From contig JAITMZ010000002.1 of assembly GCA_031290725.1 (NCBI GenBank), positions 1 to 13,539 of the forward strand: 13,539 bases of DNA, written 5' to 3'. Shown here piece by piece: positions 1 to 6,896 of the stretch. Source of the DNA: Spirochaetaceae bacterium (GTDB lineage Bacteria > Spirochaetota > Spirochaetia > Treponematales > Treponemataceae). The notes under the pieces are model-generated. The model saw only the letters and a list, made by a program, of their open reading frames with translations, was not told the DNA's origin and searched no databases. Position 1 is the first letter of the stretch. Each line of letters opens with the position of its first letter. Position numbers and translations under genes: made by a program.

Positions 1-4
1 AGCT

Positions 5-1627
5 TTGAGAGCCGTTTCATGTAATTGTTTTCGCAGGTCATTCATACCGTTCTCCATCGTACTACGTCTGGCAGCCGTGTTTCTCCTGACTGTCTACTTT
101 CTGCCGCCCCTTCACGGTGCCGTCAAAAGCGCCACCTTCGGCGGCAAAGCCGGCTGGGGCAATCTGACCTATGCCGCCGGTATTGGGCGGGGCACGGGCA
201 GGTTCGGCTACCAAAGCCTGGAACTGGAAAAAAACACCAACTCCGTAGATCAGTATACCGATTTGTGGCTGGATTTTGAAGCCCCCCTGCCGGAGGACCG
301 GGCAAAAAATTACACCCTTCGAGACTCAAAGGTTATGGGTGTACCGGGGATGATCAGCCACACCAAGGCCGCCTTCGCGTCAGGCAAGGGTGGTATCATC
401 CTGGACGGGGGGCCGCGGTCATTATTCGGCCAGGCGGGGGTACTGGGCTCCTTCACCATCGAGGTGTGGATACGGCCTTCCGTGGCCGGAAGTGGCGAAA
501 CTGTATTCCAGTGGCGTTCCTCCCGGATAGTGGACGCCCAAACCAGGGGCCCCCGGGGAGACGATTTGCGGGCACTACAGCAGCTCGTCAGCGGCACCTT
601 CTACCAGAGCCGCTTCGTCTGGACATTCACCAACATCTTTGACGGCTACAGCGCCAATGGGGGGGAAATATCTCTCACCAGCCGCCGGGTTATCATTCCC
701 AGTATCTGGGCACACCACCGGGTAAGCTTCGACGTAAGCACCGGCGCCCTGGAATACTGCATCGACGGCCAGATGGAAGCTATTGCCTACCTCACCACCA
801 CCGGCGCCGAGGGGGGAACCGTCCTGGTGCCCATAAGCGGCGCCCCGGCAGAACTGAACCTATGCCAAGATTTCTTCGGCTCCATTGATGACCTGCGCAT
901 CATCCGCACCGTAGGCCAAACCTCCTATGATGACGATTTTATCTACCTCCCCGGCGGCGGCCACCGCAACCTGTACGACCGGGATGGGAACGCCCGTTTT
1001 GAAACCACGACTGTCACCGCAGCAAAAGGCTCGGTGTTTGAATCCCTCTCGGCTCTACTGGATACCCCTCCGGAGACCGGTGTCCAATTTTTCGTCCGCG
1101 CGGGAAACGATCCCCTCACCTGGACCAGTGATGAGCCCCCTTGGATTCCCGTCACCGCCGCACCGAACAGCTCCCATCTCGGTTTTCGGTCGTCTTCCCG
1201 CATCACCGGTGAAGCCTTCCAGGTCGCGGCCGCCCTGTATTCCGACGGCGCGGGTACCAAAAGCCCCCGGATCACCCAGATAACCCTGAACTGGAAAGAA
1301 GAGCCGCTCCCCCTGCCGCCCTTTGAAGTGCAGGCCCAAGCCGGCGACGGGACGGTGACCCTCATCTGGACAGCATCGGTGGATAGTACCACCGCGGGCT
1401 ACCTGGTATACTATGGCGAGCGCCCCGGTGAATACCTGGGACGGATCGCGGCGGAAGGGGAGTCCCCCATAAACGCGGGAAACACCCGGTCATTCCATAT
1501 CCACGGTCTTCAGAACGGGCGGATATATTATTTTGCCGTGGCGGCGGTGTCACAGGTAGATAAAAGCGTGACCAGTGAACTGTCAAAAGAAATTTACGCC
1601 CGCCCCTTTCCAAGAGGTACCCCATGA
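5..1627 (+). CDS. Secreted LamG / fibronectin type III domain protein
   Basis: Exported protein of about 540 residues, probably periplasmic or surface-bound and with a binding rather than catalytic role. A basic stretch and hydrophobic segment (about residues 12-39, ending PPLHGA) look like a signal peptide. Residues about 105-305 resemble a concanavalin-like LamG/jelly-roll domain, with the typical SFTIEVWIRP strand and closing GSIDDLRIIR. Residues about 330-430 are an unassigned beta-rich stretch. Residues about 440-535 form a fibronectin type III domain (VTLIWTASVD, GYLVYYG, YYFAVAAVS). No catalytic signature is visible. The TTG start at 5 is only the first possible start in the window; the frame is open to the left edge, so the true start may lie outside. 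The stop overlaps the next gene's ATG in an ATGA, implying translational coupling. The domain calls are good; the ligand is unknown. Confidence 0.8.
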   Translation: MRAVSCNCFRRSFIPFSIVLRLAAVFLLTVYFLPPLHGAVKSATFGGKAGWGNLTYAAGIGRGTGRFGYQSLELEKNTNSVDQYTDLWLDFEAPLPEDRAKNYTLRDSKVMGVPGMISHTKAAFASGKGGIILDGGPRSLFGQAGVLGSFTIEVWIRPSVAGSGETVFQWRSSRIVDAQTRGPRGDDLRALQQLVSGTFYQSRFVWTFTNIFDGYSANGGEISLTSRRVIIPSIWAHHRVSFDVSTGALEYCIDGQMEAIAYLTTTGAEGGTVLVPISGAPAELNLCQDFFGSIDDLRIIRTVGQTSYDDDFIYLPGGGHRNLYDRDGNARFETTTVTAAKGSVFESLSALLDTPPETGVQFFVRAGNDPLTWTSDEPPWIPVTAAPNSSHLGFRSSSRITGEAFQVAAALYSDGAGTKSPRITQITLNWKEEPLPLPPFEVQAQAGDGTVTLIWTASVDSTTAGYLVYYGERPGEYLGRIAAEGESPINAGNTRSFHIHGLQNGRIYYFAVAAVSQVDKSVTSELSKEIYARPFPRGTP

Positions 1628-2817
1628 ATAGCTACGATGTGAGAACGGTCAGCGGCAACTCCTGTTTTTCCTCCGACGTGACGCTGGATAGCTTCCTCCT
1701 GCTTCCGGCGAAACTGCCCTTCACCGACCGCCTTAAGGCTTTCCTGTACAATTGGGAAGTGAAGGCGGTTTTTTCTGCCGGAGTCCCCCTGTCCACGACG
1801 GCACAACCGGCAGTTCCGGCATCCGTTCTCGATCAGGAAGAGCTTAAAACCAAAAGCGGCGCCGAACAAATCAAAATTTGCCAGTCGGTGTACGATAATT
1901 ATTGCGCATACCTAAGCGGTCTATTCACCGTAACCAGGGAATATCATCCCCTGGACAGCAAGGCAATCGTCAAGGCGGCGGAAAAACTGTGCGATTTTAT
2001 TATACAAAACCGCCGGCTTTTTCTTCATGTAAAAATGCTCTACGACGGCAGCGGAACCCTGGAAGAAACCCACAAAATGCTGGTATACCATTGTATGCAT
2101 TCCGCCGTATTGGCGGTGCTGGTGGGACTTGAATTCGCTCTGACCCGGCAGCATCTGGTAGACCTCACCGTGGCCGCTATGGTACACGAAGCCGGTATGT
2201 TTTACCTGTCCAATGACACGTACAAAGGCGAAAAAAAACTGCCCGTCGAACACCGGGAGAGCATCAAACACGTGTCTATGTCGGCGAAAATACTGGCCTC
2301 CGCCCAGTTTTCCCCACCGATAGTCACCGCCGTGCTGGAGCACCAAGAGCGGGAAAACGGATCGGGTTACCCCAAACAACTCACCGGCGAGTACATTTCC
2401 TCATTCGGCAAGATTCTGGGGGTGATTTGCTCCTACGAGGCGCTTTGTACCCCGCGGCCCTCGCGCCTGTCCATATCCCCCCACCGGGCCATGGTGGAAA
2501 TTCTCACCGGCGCGAACCGTTTGTACGACCCCAAGGTGGCGAATGTTTTGCTTCGGGTCCTTTCCCTGTATCCCATCGGCACCTATGTGCTCCTCTCCGA
2601 CGGACGGTGCGGGCAGGTGGTAGAAGTGAATCCCCGGGATCCCCGCAATCCCATAGTCAGTCCTGTTGAGCCCGCCGGTATTTTCGGTGCGGGGCCGGAT
2701 CGGCAAAAAAGCGCCGCAAAATTGATCGTCCCCCACGAAACCACGGTAAAAATTGTTCGGGAGCTAAGCAAAGAAGAATTTCGCCGGGAATCAAAAAATT
2801 TTGCAAAAAATTTGTAA
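1624..2817 (+). CDS. HD-GYP-like protein with degenerate metal site
   Basis: Cytoplasmic protein of 397 residues with no signal peptide. Residues 1-145 are an unassigned N-terminal region. Residues about 150-315 align with the HD-GYP fold of cyclic-di-GMP phosphodiesterases: H159, the HD pair as H188-E189, H216, then HQE at 240-242 followed by GSGYP at 246-250. The C-terminal part (YPIGTYVLLSDGRCGQVVEV) is typical of the extension after HD-GYP domains. Several catalytic positions differ from the family: HD is HE, the following GK lysine is M192, HHE is HQE, and the late AD metal aspartate appears to be C269. It may therefore be weakly active, or act as a cyclic-dinucleotide or protein-binding module. 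It is translationally coupled to the exported LamG/FN3 protein. Fold confidence is high; enzymatic activity is doubtful. Confidence 0.8.
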   Translation: MNSYDVRTVSGNSCFSSDVTLDSFLLLPAKLPFTDRLKAFLYNWEVKAVFSAGVPLSTTAQPAVPASVLDQEELKTKSGAEQIKICQSVYDNYCAYLSGLFTVTREYHPLDSKAIVKAAEKLCDFIIQNRRLFLHVKMLYDGSGTLEETHKMLVYHCMHSAVLAVLVGLEFALTRQHLVDLTVAAMVHEAGMFYLSNDTYKGEKKLPVEHRESIKHVSMSAKILASAQFSPPIVTAVLEHQERENGSGYPKQLTGEYISSFGKILGVICSYEALCTPRPSRLSISPHRAMVEILTGANRLYDPKVANVLLRVLSLYPIGTYVLLSDGRCGQVVEVNPRDPRNPIVSPVEPAGIFGAGPDRQKSAAKLIVPHETTVKIVRELSKEEFRRESKNFAKNL

Positions 2818-2833
2818 ATCGCCGTAAATTATC

Positions 2834-2862
2834 TTGACTTATTTTTTTCGTTGTGCTATTTT
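2834..2862 (+). promoter_or_regulatory. Sigma-70 promoter of tRNA-Gly / leuB
   Basis: TTGACT at 2834-2839 and TATTTT at 2857-2862 are separated by exactly 17 bases. The predicted start at about 2869-2870 lies only 3-4 bases before the mature tRNA 5' end. No other promoter is visible before leuB, so this one should serve both. Confidence 0.7.
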
Positions 2863-2872
2863 GTATATCTGT

Positions 2873-2943
2873 GCGGATGTAATACAATGGTAGTATGGGA
2901 GCTTCCCAAGCTCCACACGCGGGTTCAATTCCCGTCGTCCGCT
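2873..2943 (+). tRNA. tRNA-Gly (anticodon CCC)
   Basis: The cloverleaf folds completely. The acceptor stem is 2873-2879 with 2936-2942 (one T-G pair). The D stem is 2882-2885 with 2893-2896, with AATGGTA in its loop. The anticodon stem is 2898-2902 with 2910-2914, around a TTCCCAA loop with anticodon CCC at 2905-2907. The T stem is 2919-2923 with 2931-2935, around a TTCAATT loop. The discriminator is T2943, as usual for bacterial tRNA-Gly. It reads GGG codons. The 3' CCA is not encoded, so maturation needs RNase Z-like cleavage and CCA addition. The ATG of leuB begins only 4 bases after the discriminator. Confidence 0.95.
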
Positions 2944-2947
2944 TGCC

Positions 2948-4054
2948 ATGAAGTACCATATCGCCGTGGTGCCCGGTGACGGCATCGGCCCGGAGGTAGC
3001 GGCCCAGGCACAGCGGGTATTGTGCGCCGTGGGAGACATCTTCGGTCACGAATTTATGTGCGTCCCCTGTCCTGCGGGGGGCGCGGCCATCGACAAAACC
3101 GGTGTGCCTTTGCCGGACGAAACCCTGCAAACCTGCATGAAAAGCGACGCCGTGTTATTCGGTGCCATCGGAGGCCCCAAGTGGGACGCCCTTCCCGGCC
3201 GCCTTCGCCCGGAGCAGGCCATTCTCGGTCTCCGTTCCGCCATGGCCCTCTTCGCCAACCTCCGTCCCGCCCGAATTTTCCCCCAGCTTTCCGCTGCCTG
3301 TCCCCTGAAGGATTCGATTATCCAGGGCGGCTTGGACATACTCATCGTCCGGGAGCTCACCGGAGGCATCTATTTCGGTGACCGGGGCCGGAGCGAAGAC
3401 ACGGCGAACGGCAAGTTCGCCTGGGACACGGAAAAATACTCCTGGGCGGAGATCGAGCGAATATTGAAAATCGGTTTCCAGTCCGCCCAAAAGCGCCGGG
3501 GCCGCCTCTGCCTGGTGGACAAGGCCAATGTCCTGGAATCCAGCCGCTTATGGCGTGAGGTGGCGGAATCTCTGCGGGGATGCTATCCCGGGGTAGAGCT
3601 TTCCCCTATGTACGTGGACAACGCCGCCATGCAGTTGGTCCGAAACCCCGGTCAGTTCGATGTGATCGTCACAAGCAATCTGTTCGGCGACATTCTCTCC
3701 GACGAAGCCAGCCAAATTACCGGCTCTATCGGCATGCTGGCCTCCGCGTCCCTGGGGGAGTCCGGCAAGCCCGGCCTTTACGAGCCAATCCACGGAAGCG
3801 CTCCGGACATCGCCGGCACGGGCAAGGCCAACCCCCTGGCCGCGATTCTCTCCTCGGCCATGCTCCTTCGTTATTCCCTGAACCTGATCGGCCCTGCGGA
3901 TGCGGTTGAGTGCGCCGTGGAAGCCGCCTTGGATGCGGGCTGGCGCACAGCGGACATCGCCGGCATGGATTCGACCGCCTTGAAAGCTGCGGGCAAACTC
4001 ATCGGCACCAAAAAAATGGGCGATGAAGTGCTTCGGCATTTAAAAAAAAATTAG
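2948..4054 (+). CDS. leuB: 3-isopropylmalate dehydrogenase
   Basis: Oxidises and decarboxylates 3-isopropylmalate to 2-oxoisocaproate with NAD in leucine synthesis; cytoplasmic. The 368 residues match the normal length. Visible signatures are [13 protein letters not shown] at the N-terminus, GGPKWD (75-80), [10 protein letters not shown] (135-144, catalytic Y142), VDKANVLE (190-197, K192), YVDNAAMQL (222-230, D224), [14 protein letters not shown] (243-256, D248 and D252) and the coenzyme loop [19 protein letters not shown]. The start is fixed by the family N-terminus: the next in-frame GTG codons would remove the first beta strand. No Shine-Dalgarno is possible, because the upstream 75 bases are a tRNA plus a 4-base spacer (TGCC). 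No leuA, leuC or leuD lies nearby. It converges with the peptidase gene across 3 bases. Confidence 0.96.
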   Translation: MKYHIAVVPGDGIGPEVAAQAQRVLCAVGDIFGHEFMCVPCPAGGAAIDKTGVPLPDETLQTCMKSDAVLFGAIGGPKWDALPGRLRPEQAILGLRSAMALFANLRPARIFPQLSAACPLKDSIIQGGLDILIVRELTGGIYFGDRGRSEDTANGKFAWDTEKYSWAEIERILKIGFQSAQKRRGRLCLVDKANVLESSRLWREVAESLRGCYPGVELSPMYVDNAAMQLVRNPGQFDVIVTSNLFGDILSDEASQITGSIGMLASASLGESGKPGLYEPIHGSAPDIAGTGKANPLAAILSSAMLLRYSLNLIGPADAVECAVEAALDAGWRTADIAGMDSTALKAAGKLIGTKKMGDEVLRHLKKN

Positions 4055-4057
4055 TTC

Positions 4058-4921
4058 TTATCGCAGGTCTTTTTGGATGGTCAGGGTGTCCAACAATCTG
4101 GCCATGTGGGCAAACGATTTCGGCGTCAGAGATCCTGCATTGTCTTCGGGGGTATGCAGAAGCCGCCAGGTTTCCGGCAGACGCTCCTGGGCTTTCATGT
4201 CGTGGTTGAGCATATCGGTTTCCAGCTTTTTATCCCGCCTCAGTTCCCCCAGATAGGCCGATACCTCCGGCGCGGGCAGCAGAGTGATGGCCACCGCCGG
4301 GATACCACAGGCCAAAAAGCCCGCGTTATCGCTGTAAGGCACGGGGACGCTCACCCAGCGGTCCGGCGCTGCCAGCCGGAGCAAATCCTCCGTGCGATGA
4401 TACAGTCCGGTAAAGCGATGATTAAAAGCCTGATTCCCCGCATTCCGCACTCCCGTTGCGGACAGCACAAACACATCCCCCCGACCGCAACAATCGAAGA
4501 CATACACGTCGTCGTTGAGGATACCCAGGGCTTTGAAGCGGCTGGCAATACCGAAGGCACCCTGTTCCCGCACGCCCTCTTCGCCCCCCAACTCCTCGCC
4601 GTCGGTGAAGAATATCCGCACGTTGTGGAAGCGCCGGGCCTTATTCAACCGTTCCACCCAATCAATTATTTGAAAAACCGCGGCGCTGTTATCATTAGCC
4701 CCAGGGCTGCCGAACACACGGTCATAGTGGGTGATCACCGTCTTGAGTTTGAATAGGGGATTGTAAAAGCGCGGCGCAAACTGTACCACGATGTGCCGCT
4801 GCATCCCCAATGTAACAATTTGACCTGTAATACCCCGTACGGCCAACCGGTCGAGGATAAAACGACAACGGTCACAACCGTTTTCGAGAAAATCCGAAAA
4901 CGAATCCGGCAATGTGGTCAT
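4058..4921 (-). CDS. M28-family zinc aminopeptidase-like protein
   Basis: Predicted cytoplasmic metallopeptidase of 287 residues, without a signal peptide or membrane segment. The M28 two-zinc site is recognisable: H65 and D67 (THYD), D77 (GANDNSA), E109-E110 (FTDGEELG), D143 (VFDCCGRGD) and H256 (LHTPEDN). Members remove N-terminal residues from peptides; the substrate here is unknown. I chose the ATG at 4921 (MTTLPDS). A longer TTG-started frame from 4981 would encode 20 residues from the large palindrome at 4934-4976, which looks non-coding. No strong ribosome binding site precedes 4921. It lies 85 bases downstream of the RRM gene on the same strand with no separate promoter visible, so read-through from that gene is likely. 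Confidence 0.85.
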   Translation of the reverse strand: MTTLPDSFSDFLENGCDRCRFILDRLAVRGITGQIVTLGMQRHIVVQFAPRFYNPLFKLKTVITHYDRVFGSPGANDNSAAVFQIIDWVERLNKARRFHNVRIFFTDGEELGGEEGVREQGAFGIASRFKALGILNDDVYVFDCCGRGDVFVLSATGVRNAGNQAFNHRFTGLYHRTEDLLRLAAPDRWVSVPVPYSDNAGFLACGIPAVAITLLPAPEVSAYLGELRRDKKLETDMLNHDMKAQERLPETWRLLHTPEDNAGSLTPKSFAHMARLLDTLTIQKDLR

Positions 4922-4933
4922 GGTGTGTAGTTT

Positions 4934-4976
4934 AAGTGTAAATCCTGCGAAAAAATTTTTCGCAGGATTTACACTT
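4934..4976. repeat. Perfect 16-bp inverted repeat, large hairpin
   Basis: Bases 4934-4949 pair perfectly with 4961-4976. The centre (4950-4960) is six A followed by five T and can pair further. It sits between the RRM gene and the M28 peptidase, both on the minus strand. There is no U-run after the stem on either strand, so it is not a classic intrinsic terminator. It could be an mRNA stabiliser, a processing site, a weak terminator or a copy of a dispersed element. Confidence 0.85.
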
Positions 4977-4979
4977 TGC

Positions 4980-5001
4980 AAGCGCGAAATTCGCCGCGCT
5001 T
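4980..5001 (-). other. GC-rich hairpin after the RRM gene stop
   Basis: AAGCGCG (4980-4986) pairs with CGCGCTT (4995-5001) around an 8-base loop. It lies 5 bases past the stop codon of the RRM gene and is followed at once by the larger palindrome at 4934-4976. Together they may form the 3' end or a processing structure of that mRNA. A T-run is lacking. Confidence 0.5.
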
Positions 5002-5006
5002 ACTCT

Positions 5007-5330
5007 CTAACGGTAGCCGCCGTCACGCCGACCACCGCCGCCGCCGCCAAAGCCGCCGCTCCGGGGTGGGCGGGCAGGCCGGGGGCGATCCTCGGCGATG
5101 CTCACCCGCACCTGGCGTCCATCGATCTGCTGCCCATTCAGTTTTGCGATCGCCGCGTCCGCAGCGTCGTTGTCCGCCATTTCCACGAAGGCGAATCCTT
5201 TGGACTGATCCGTAAACCGGTCTTTAATAACCGATACCGAAGTGACTTCGCCGAACTGGGAGAAGCTACTGGACAGAATGTCTTCTGTCGTGCTGTAGTT
5301 TAGATTACCTACATAAATTTTTTGAGCCAT
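5007..5330 (-). CDS. RRM-domain RNA-binding protein with Gly/Arg-rich tail
   Basis: Small single-RRM protein of 107 residues, cytoplasmic. RNP2 is IYVGNL (5-10) and RNP1 is KGFAFVEM (44-51), with the aromatic residues that stack on RNA in place; the RRM spans about residues 4-80. Residues 88-107 form a flexible glycine/arginine tail (GGFGGGGGGRR). Similar proteins in cyanobacteria and some other bacteria are often cold- or stress-induced RNA chaperones; that role is inferred here. The ATG at 5330 has a good AAGGA binding site 7 bases upstream (5338-5342 on this strand). A consensus promoter at 5511-5539 gives a leader of about 170 bases, which suggests control at the RNA level. Confidence 0.93.
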   Translation of the reverse strand: MAQKIYVGNLNYSTTEDILSSSFSQFGEVTSVSVIKDRFTDQSKGFAFVEMADNDAADAAIAKLNGQQIDGRQVRVSIAEDRPRPARPPRSGGFGGGGGGRRDGGYR

Positions 5331-5504
5331 TTTCTTTCCTTTTACCGGGCTCCCCGGCTAACTTGATGTGCCGACAAAAAACCGGCACTGCCGCGTCATC
5401 TTTCTACTGTTACTGAAATGGGAACTCACAACCAGACTCAAAACACGCACAAGGATATTAGCCGGAGAAAAGCATTCAGGTACCATCGTAAAGAGAACGT
5501 ATAC
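5331..5504 (-). promoter_or_regulatory. Long structured 5' leader of the RRM gene
   Basis: The predicted transcript starts near 5504, leaving about 174 untranslated bases. Two hairpins lie close to the ribosome binding site: GTGCCG (5368-5373) with CGGCAC (5383-5388) around a 9-base A-rich loop (U-rich in the RNA), and CCGGG (5345-5349) with CCCGG (5353-5357) only 2 bases from the AAGGA site. This arrangement could make translation depend on temperature or on protein binding, including autoregulation. With the promoter and palindrome further upstream, it accounts for the 306-base gap 5331-5636. Confidence 0.45.
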
Positions 5505-5510
5505 ACTCAT

Positions 5511-5539
5511 AGTATATCACAGAATTTTATTTTTGTCAA
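5511..5539 (-). promoter_or_regulatory. Consensus sigma-70 promoter of the RRM gene
   Basis: On the minus strand TTGACA (5539-5534) and TATACT (5516-5511) are separated by exactly 17 bases. The expected start is near 5504. Confidence 0.8.
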
Positions 5540-5553
5540 GACAAAATCACGAA

Positions 5554-5589
5554 CATAAACACGAATTTTATAAAAAATTTGTGTTTATG
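5554..5589. repeat. 16-bp inverted repeat between esterase and RRM genes
   Basis: Bases 5554-5569 pair with 5574-5589 around an ATAA loop, with one G-T wobble at 5563/5580. It is AT-rich and lies 48 bases past the esterase stop and 14 bases before the -35 box of the RRM gene. It could end or stabilise the esterase mRNA, or be a regulator site for the RRM promoter. No T-run follows on the minus strand. Confidence 0.75.
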
Positions 5590-5636
5590 CAGTAATTTTA
5601 CACAAAAACCGGGCAATTCCCAACCCTCGCCGCGAA

Positions 5637-6593
5637 TCAACCGATAAAGGCCTTTACTTCCTGGAAAACCACGTCCGCCATGGGTGTCGTGGGGCAAGTT
5701 AACGGGAAGGTGTGCCAAAGCCCGTGAAACGCATGACATTTCACCGTAACGCCGGCGCTGTGCATCTTTGCCGCAGCCTCCAAAGAGTCGCTGCAAAATA
5801 CCTCCGTGTCTTCGACACAAAAATACGTGGGCGGGAATCCGGCGAAATCACCCCAGTAGGGGGAAACTTCAGGGTTCTTGTATCGGCTTGGGTCGGGCGC
5901 AAACAGGGGGATAACCGCAGCCACGGGCTTGGGGAAAAATAAATCCTTGCCGATGTTGACCCGGTGGCTGTCAAAACTGAGGGTTAAATCCAGGCAGGGG
6001 GAAAACCACACGCAGGCGCCGGGCAGTTTTTTGCCCTGGGCCTTCAGGCGGTTGCAGAGACCCAATCCCAGGGTGCCCCCCGCCGAGTCCCCCAAAATGA
6101 TGATGCCGGACGGATCGTAACCCAGATTGTTCACCACAAAATTGTAGGATTCCTCCACGTCCGCCAGGGCACAGGGTTCTTTGTACTCCGGAGCGGTGCG
6201 GTACTCGCAGGCCGCCACGGAAAGTCCGATTTTTTGAACCTGGTTAATGGCGTTTACCCGGCAGTATTTGCCGTTGCCCCGCACAAAGCCGCCCCCATGA
6301 ACATAGAAAATCAGCCGTTTTTCGTCCGCGTTTTTCGCCCGGATCTCCGCGGAATCGAAGGTTCCCTTCTTAAACACAAACAGGTTGTTGTTTCCCGCCT
6401 TGTAGTCCTCCCGGCTGATCCCCTCCGGCGTGGTGTCGTCCAGGTATACCATTTCGGTGCCGGGCACCATGGGATACTTAACGCGCAGTTTTGCCAGTTC
6501 TTCCCAAACCTTCGCGCTGGTCTGGGCATAGGGGTCCTTTTCAGTGTGGACGAACCACGGTGCCCCTTGGTACTTTTCAAACATGGGATTCAT
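5637..6593 (-). CDS. Alpha/beta-hydrolase esterase, HSL/Aes type
   Basis: Cytoplasmic carboxylesterase-like enzyme of 318 residues, likely acting on short acyl or acetyl esters. The oxyanion-hole HGGGF is at 99-103, the nucleophile S170 lies in GDSAGG (168-173), the acid is D262 or D269 in VEDTEVFCSDS, and the catalytic histidine is H294 in HGLWHTF. This set places it in the hormone-sensitive-lipase/acetyl-esterase group; the natural substrate cannot be read from sequence. There is no signal peptide. The ATG at 6593 has AAGGAG 7 bases upstream. A consensus promoter lies at 6636-6664, so it starts its own transcription unit, divergent from the small lipoprotein gene. Confidence 0.92.
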   Translation of the reverse strand: MNPMFEKYQGAPWFVHTEKDPYAQTSAKVWEELAKLRVKYPMVPGTEMVYLDDTTPEGISREDYKAGNNNLFVFKKGTFDSAEIRAKNADEKRLIFYVHGGGFVRGNGKYCRVNAINQVQKIGLSVAACEYRTAPEYKEPCALADVEESYNFVVNNLGYDPSGIIILGDSAGGTLGLGLCNRLKAQGKKLPGACVWFSPCLDLTLSFDSHRVNIGKDLFFPKPVAAVIPLFAPDPSRYKNPEVSPYWGDFAGFPPTYFCVEDTEVFCSDSLEAAAKMHSAGVTVKCHAFHGLWHTFPLTCPTTPMADVVFQEVKAFIG

Positions 6594-6635
6594 TGTTTAT
6601 CTCCTTAATAAAGAGCGATAATATATCATCCCATA

Positions 6636-6664
6636 AGTATACCATAAAAAAAAGTGCATGTCAA
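6636..6664 (-). promoter_or_regulatory. Consensus sigma-70 promoter of the esterase gene
   Basis: On the minus strand TTGACA (6664-6659) and TATACT (6641-6636) are 17 bases apart, the same hexamers and spacing as the RRM promoter. The expected start near 6629 gives a leader of about 36 bases containing the AAGGAG site. Confidence 0.8.
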
Positions 6665-6708
6665 GGGTGCGGTAATGAGAAACAGATAAAAAATTTATGG
6701 AGGATACG

Positions 6709-6852
6709 ATGAAAAAAATGATGATTTTTGCGGCGGCGCTGGCTGCACTGTTGGTAGTAGACTGTGAACAGCCCGTGACGGGCGGCGGCCACCCTCAACC
6801 ACCGTTCAGCGCTTACAGTGGGCACGGAATCCCAGGCGCACGATCGGCTTGA
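6709..6852 (+). CDS. Tiny lipoprotein-like ORF, probably a truncated remnant
   Basis: A 47-residue frame starting MKKMMIFAAALAALL and reaching C19 in VVDCEQPVTGGG. This has the build of a lipoprotein signal peptide: two lysines, an Ala/Leu core, then a cysteine. Aspartate directly before the cysteine is unusual, although spirochaete lipoboxes are loose. GGAGG at 6699-6703 is a good ribosome binding site 5 bases before the ATG. After the cysteine only 28 residues remain, rich in Gly and Pro, with no domain. The stop at 6850-6852 lies inside the -35 box of glyQS. It may be the surviving 5' end of a larger surface lipoprotein, or a genuine small lipoprotein. Confidence 0.5.
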   Translation: MKKMMIFAAALAALLVVDCEQPVTGGGHPQPPFSAYSGHGIPGARSA

Positions 6853-6876
6853 CATTTTTTACATTCCGTGTATACT
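6849..6876 (+). promoter_or_regulatory. Sigma-70 promoter of glyQS
   Basis: TTGACA at 6849-6854 and TATACT at 6871-6876 are 16 bases apart. The expected start near 6883 gives a leader of only about 14 bases, containing the AGAGAGG ribosome binding site at 6884-6890. There is no room for a T-box. Confidence 0.8.
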
Positions 6877-6896
6877 TTATTCTAGAGAGGTGAATT

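Noticed and set aside
4922..4981. 20-residue N-terminal extension of the M28 peptidase
   Set aside because: It would begin at TTG and be encoded by the 43-base palindrome; MTTLPDS at 4921 is a more natural start.
5358..5495. Short upstream ORF in the leader of the RRM gene (ATG GTA CCT, ending TAG)
   Set aside because: No ribosome binding site and unremarkable composition; likely chance in a leader of this length.
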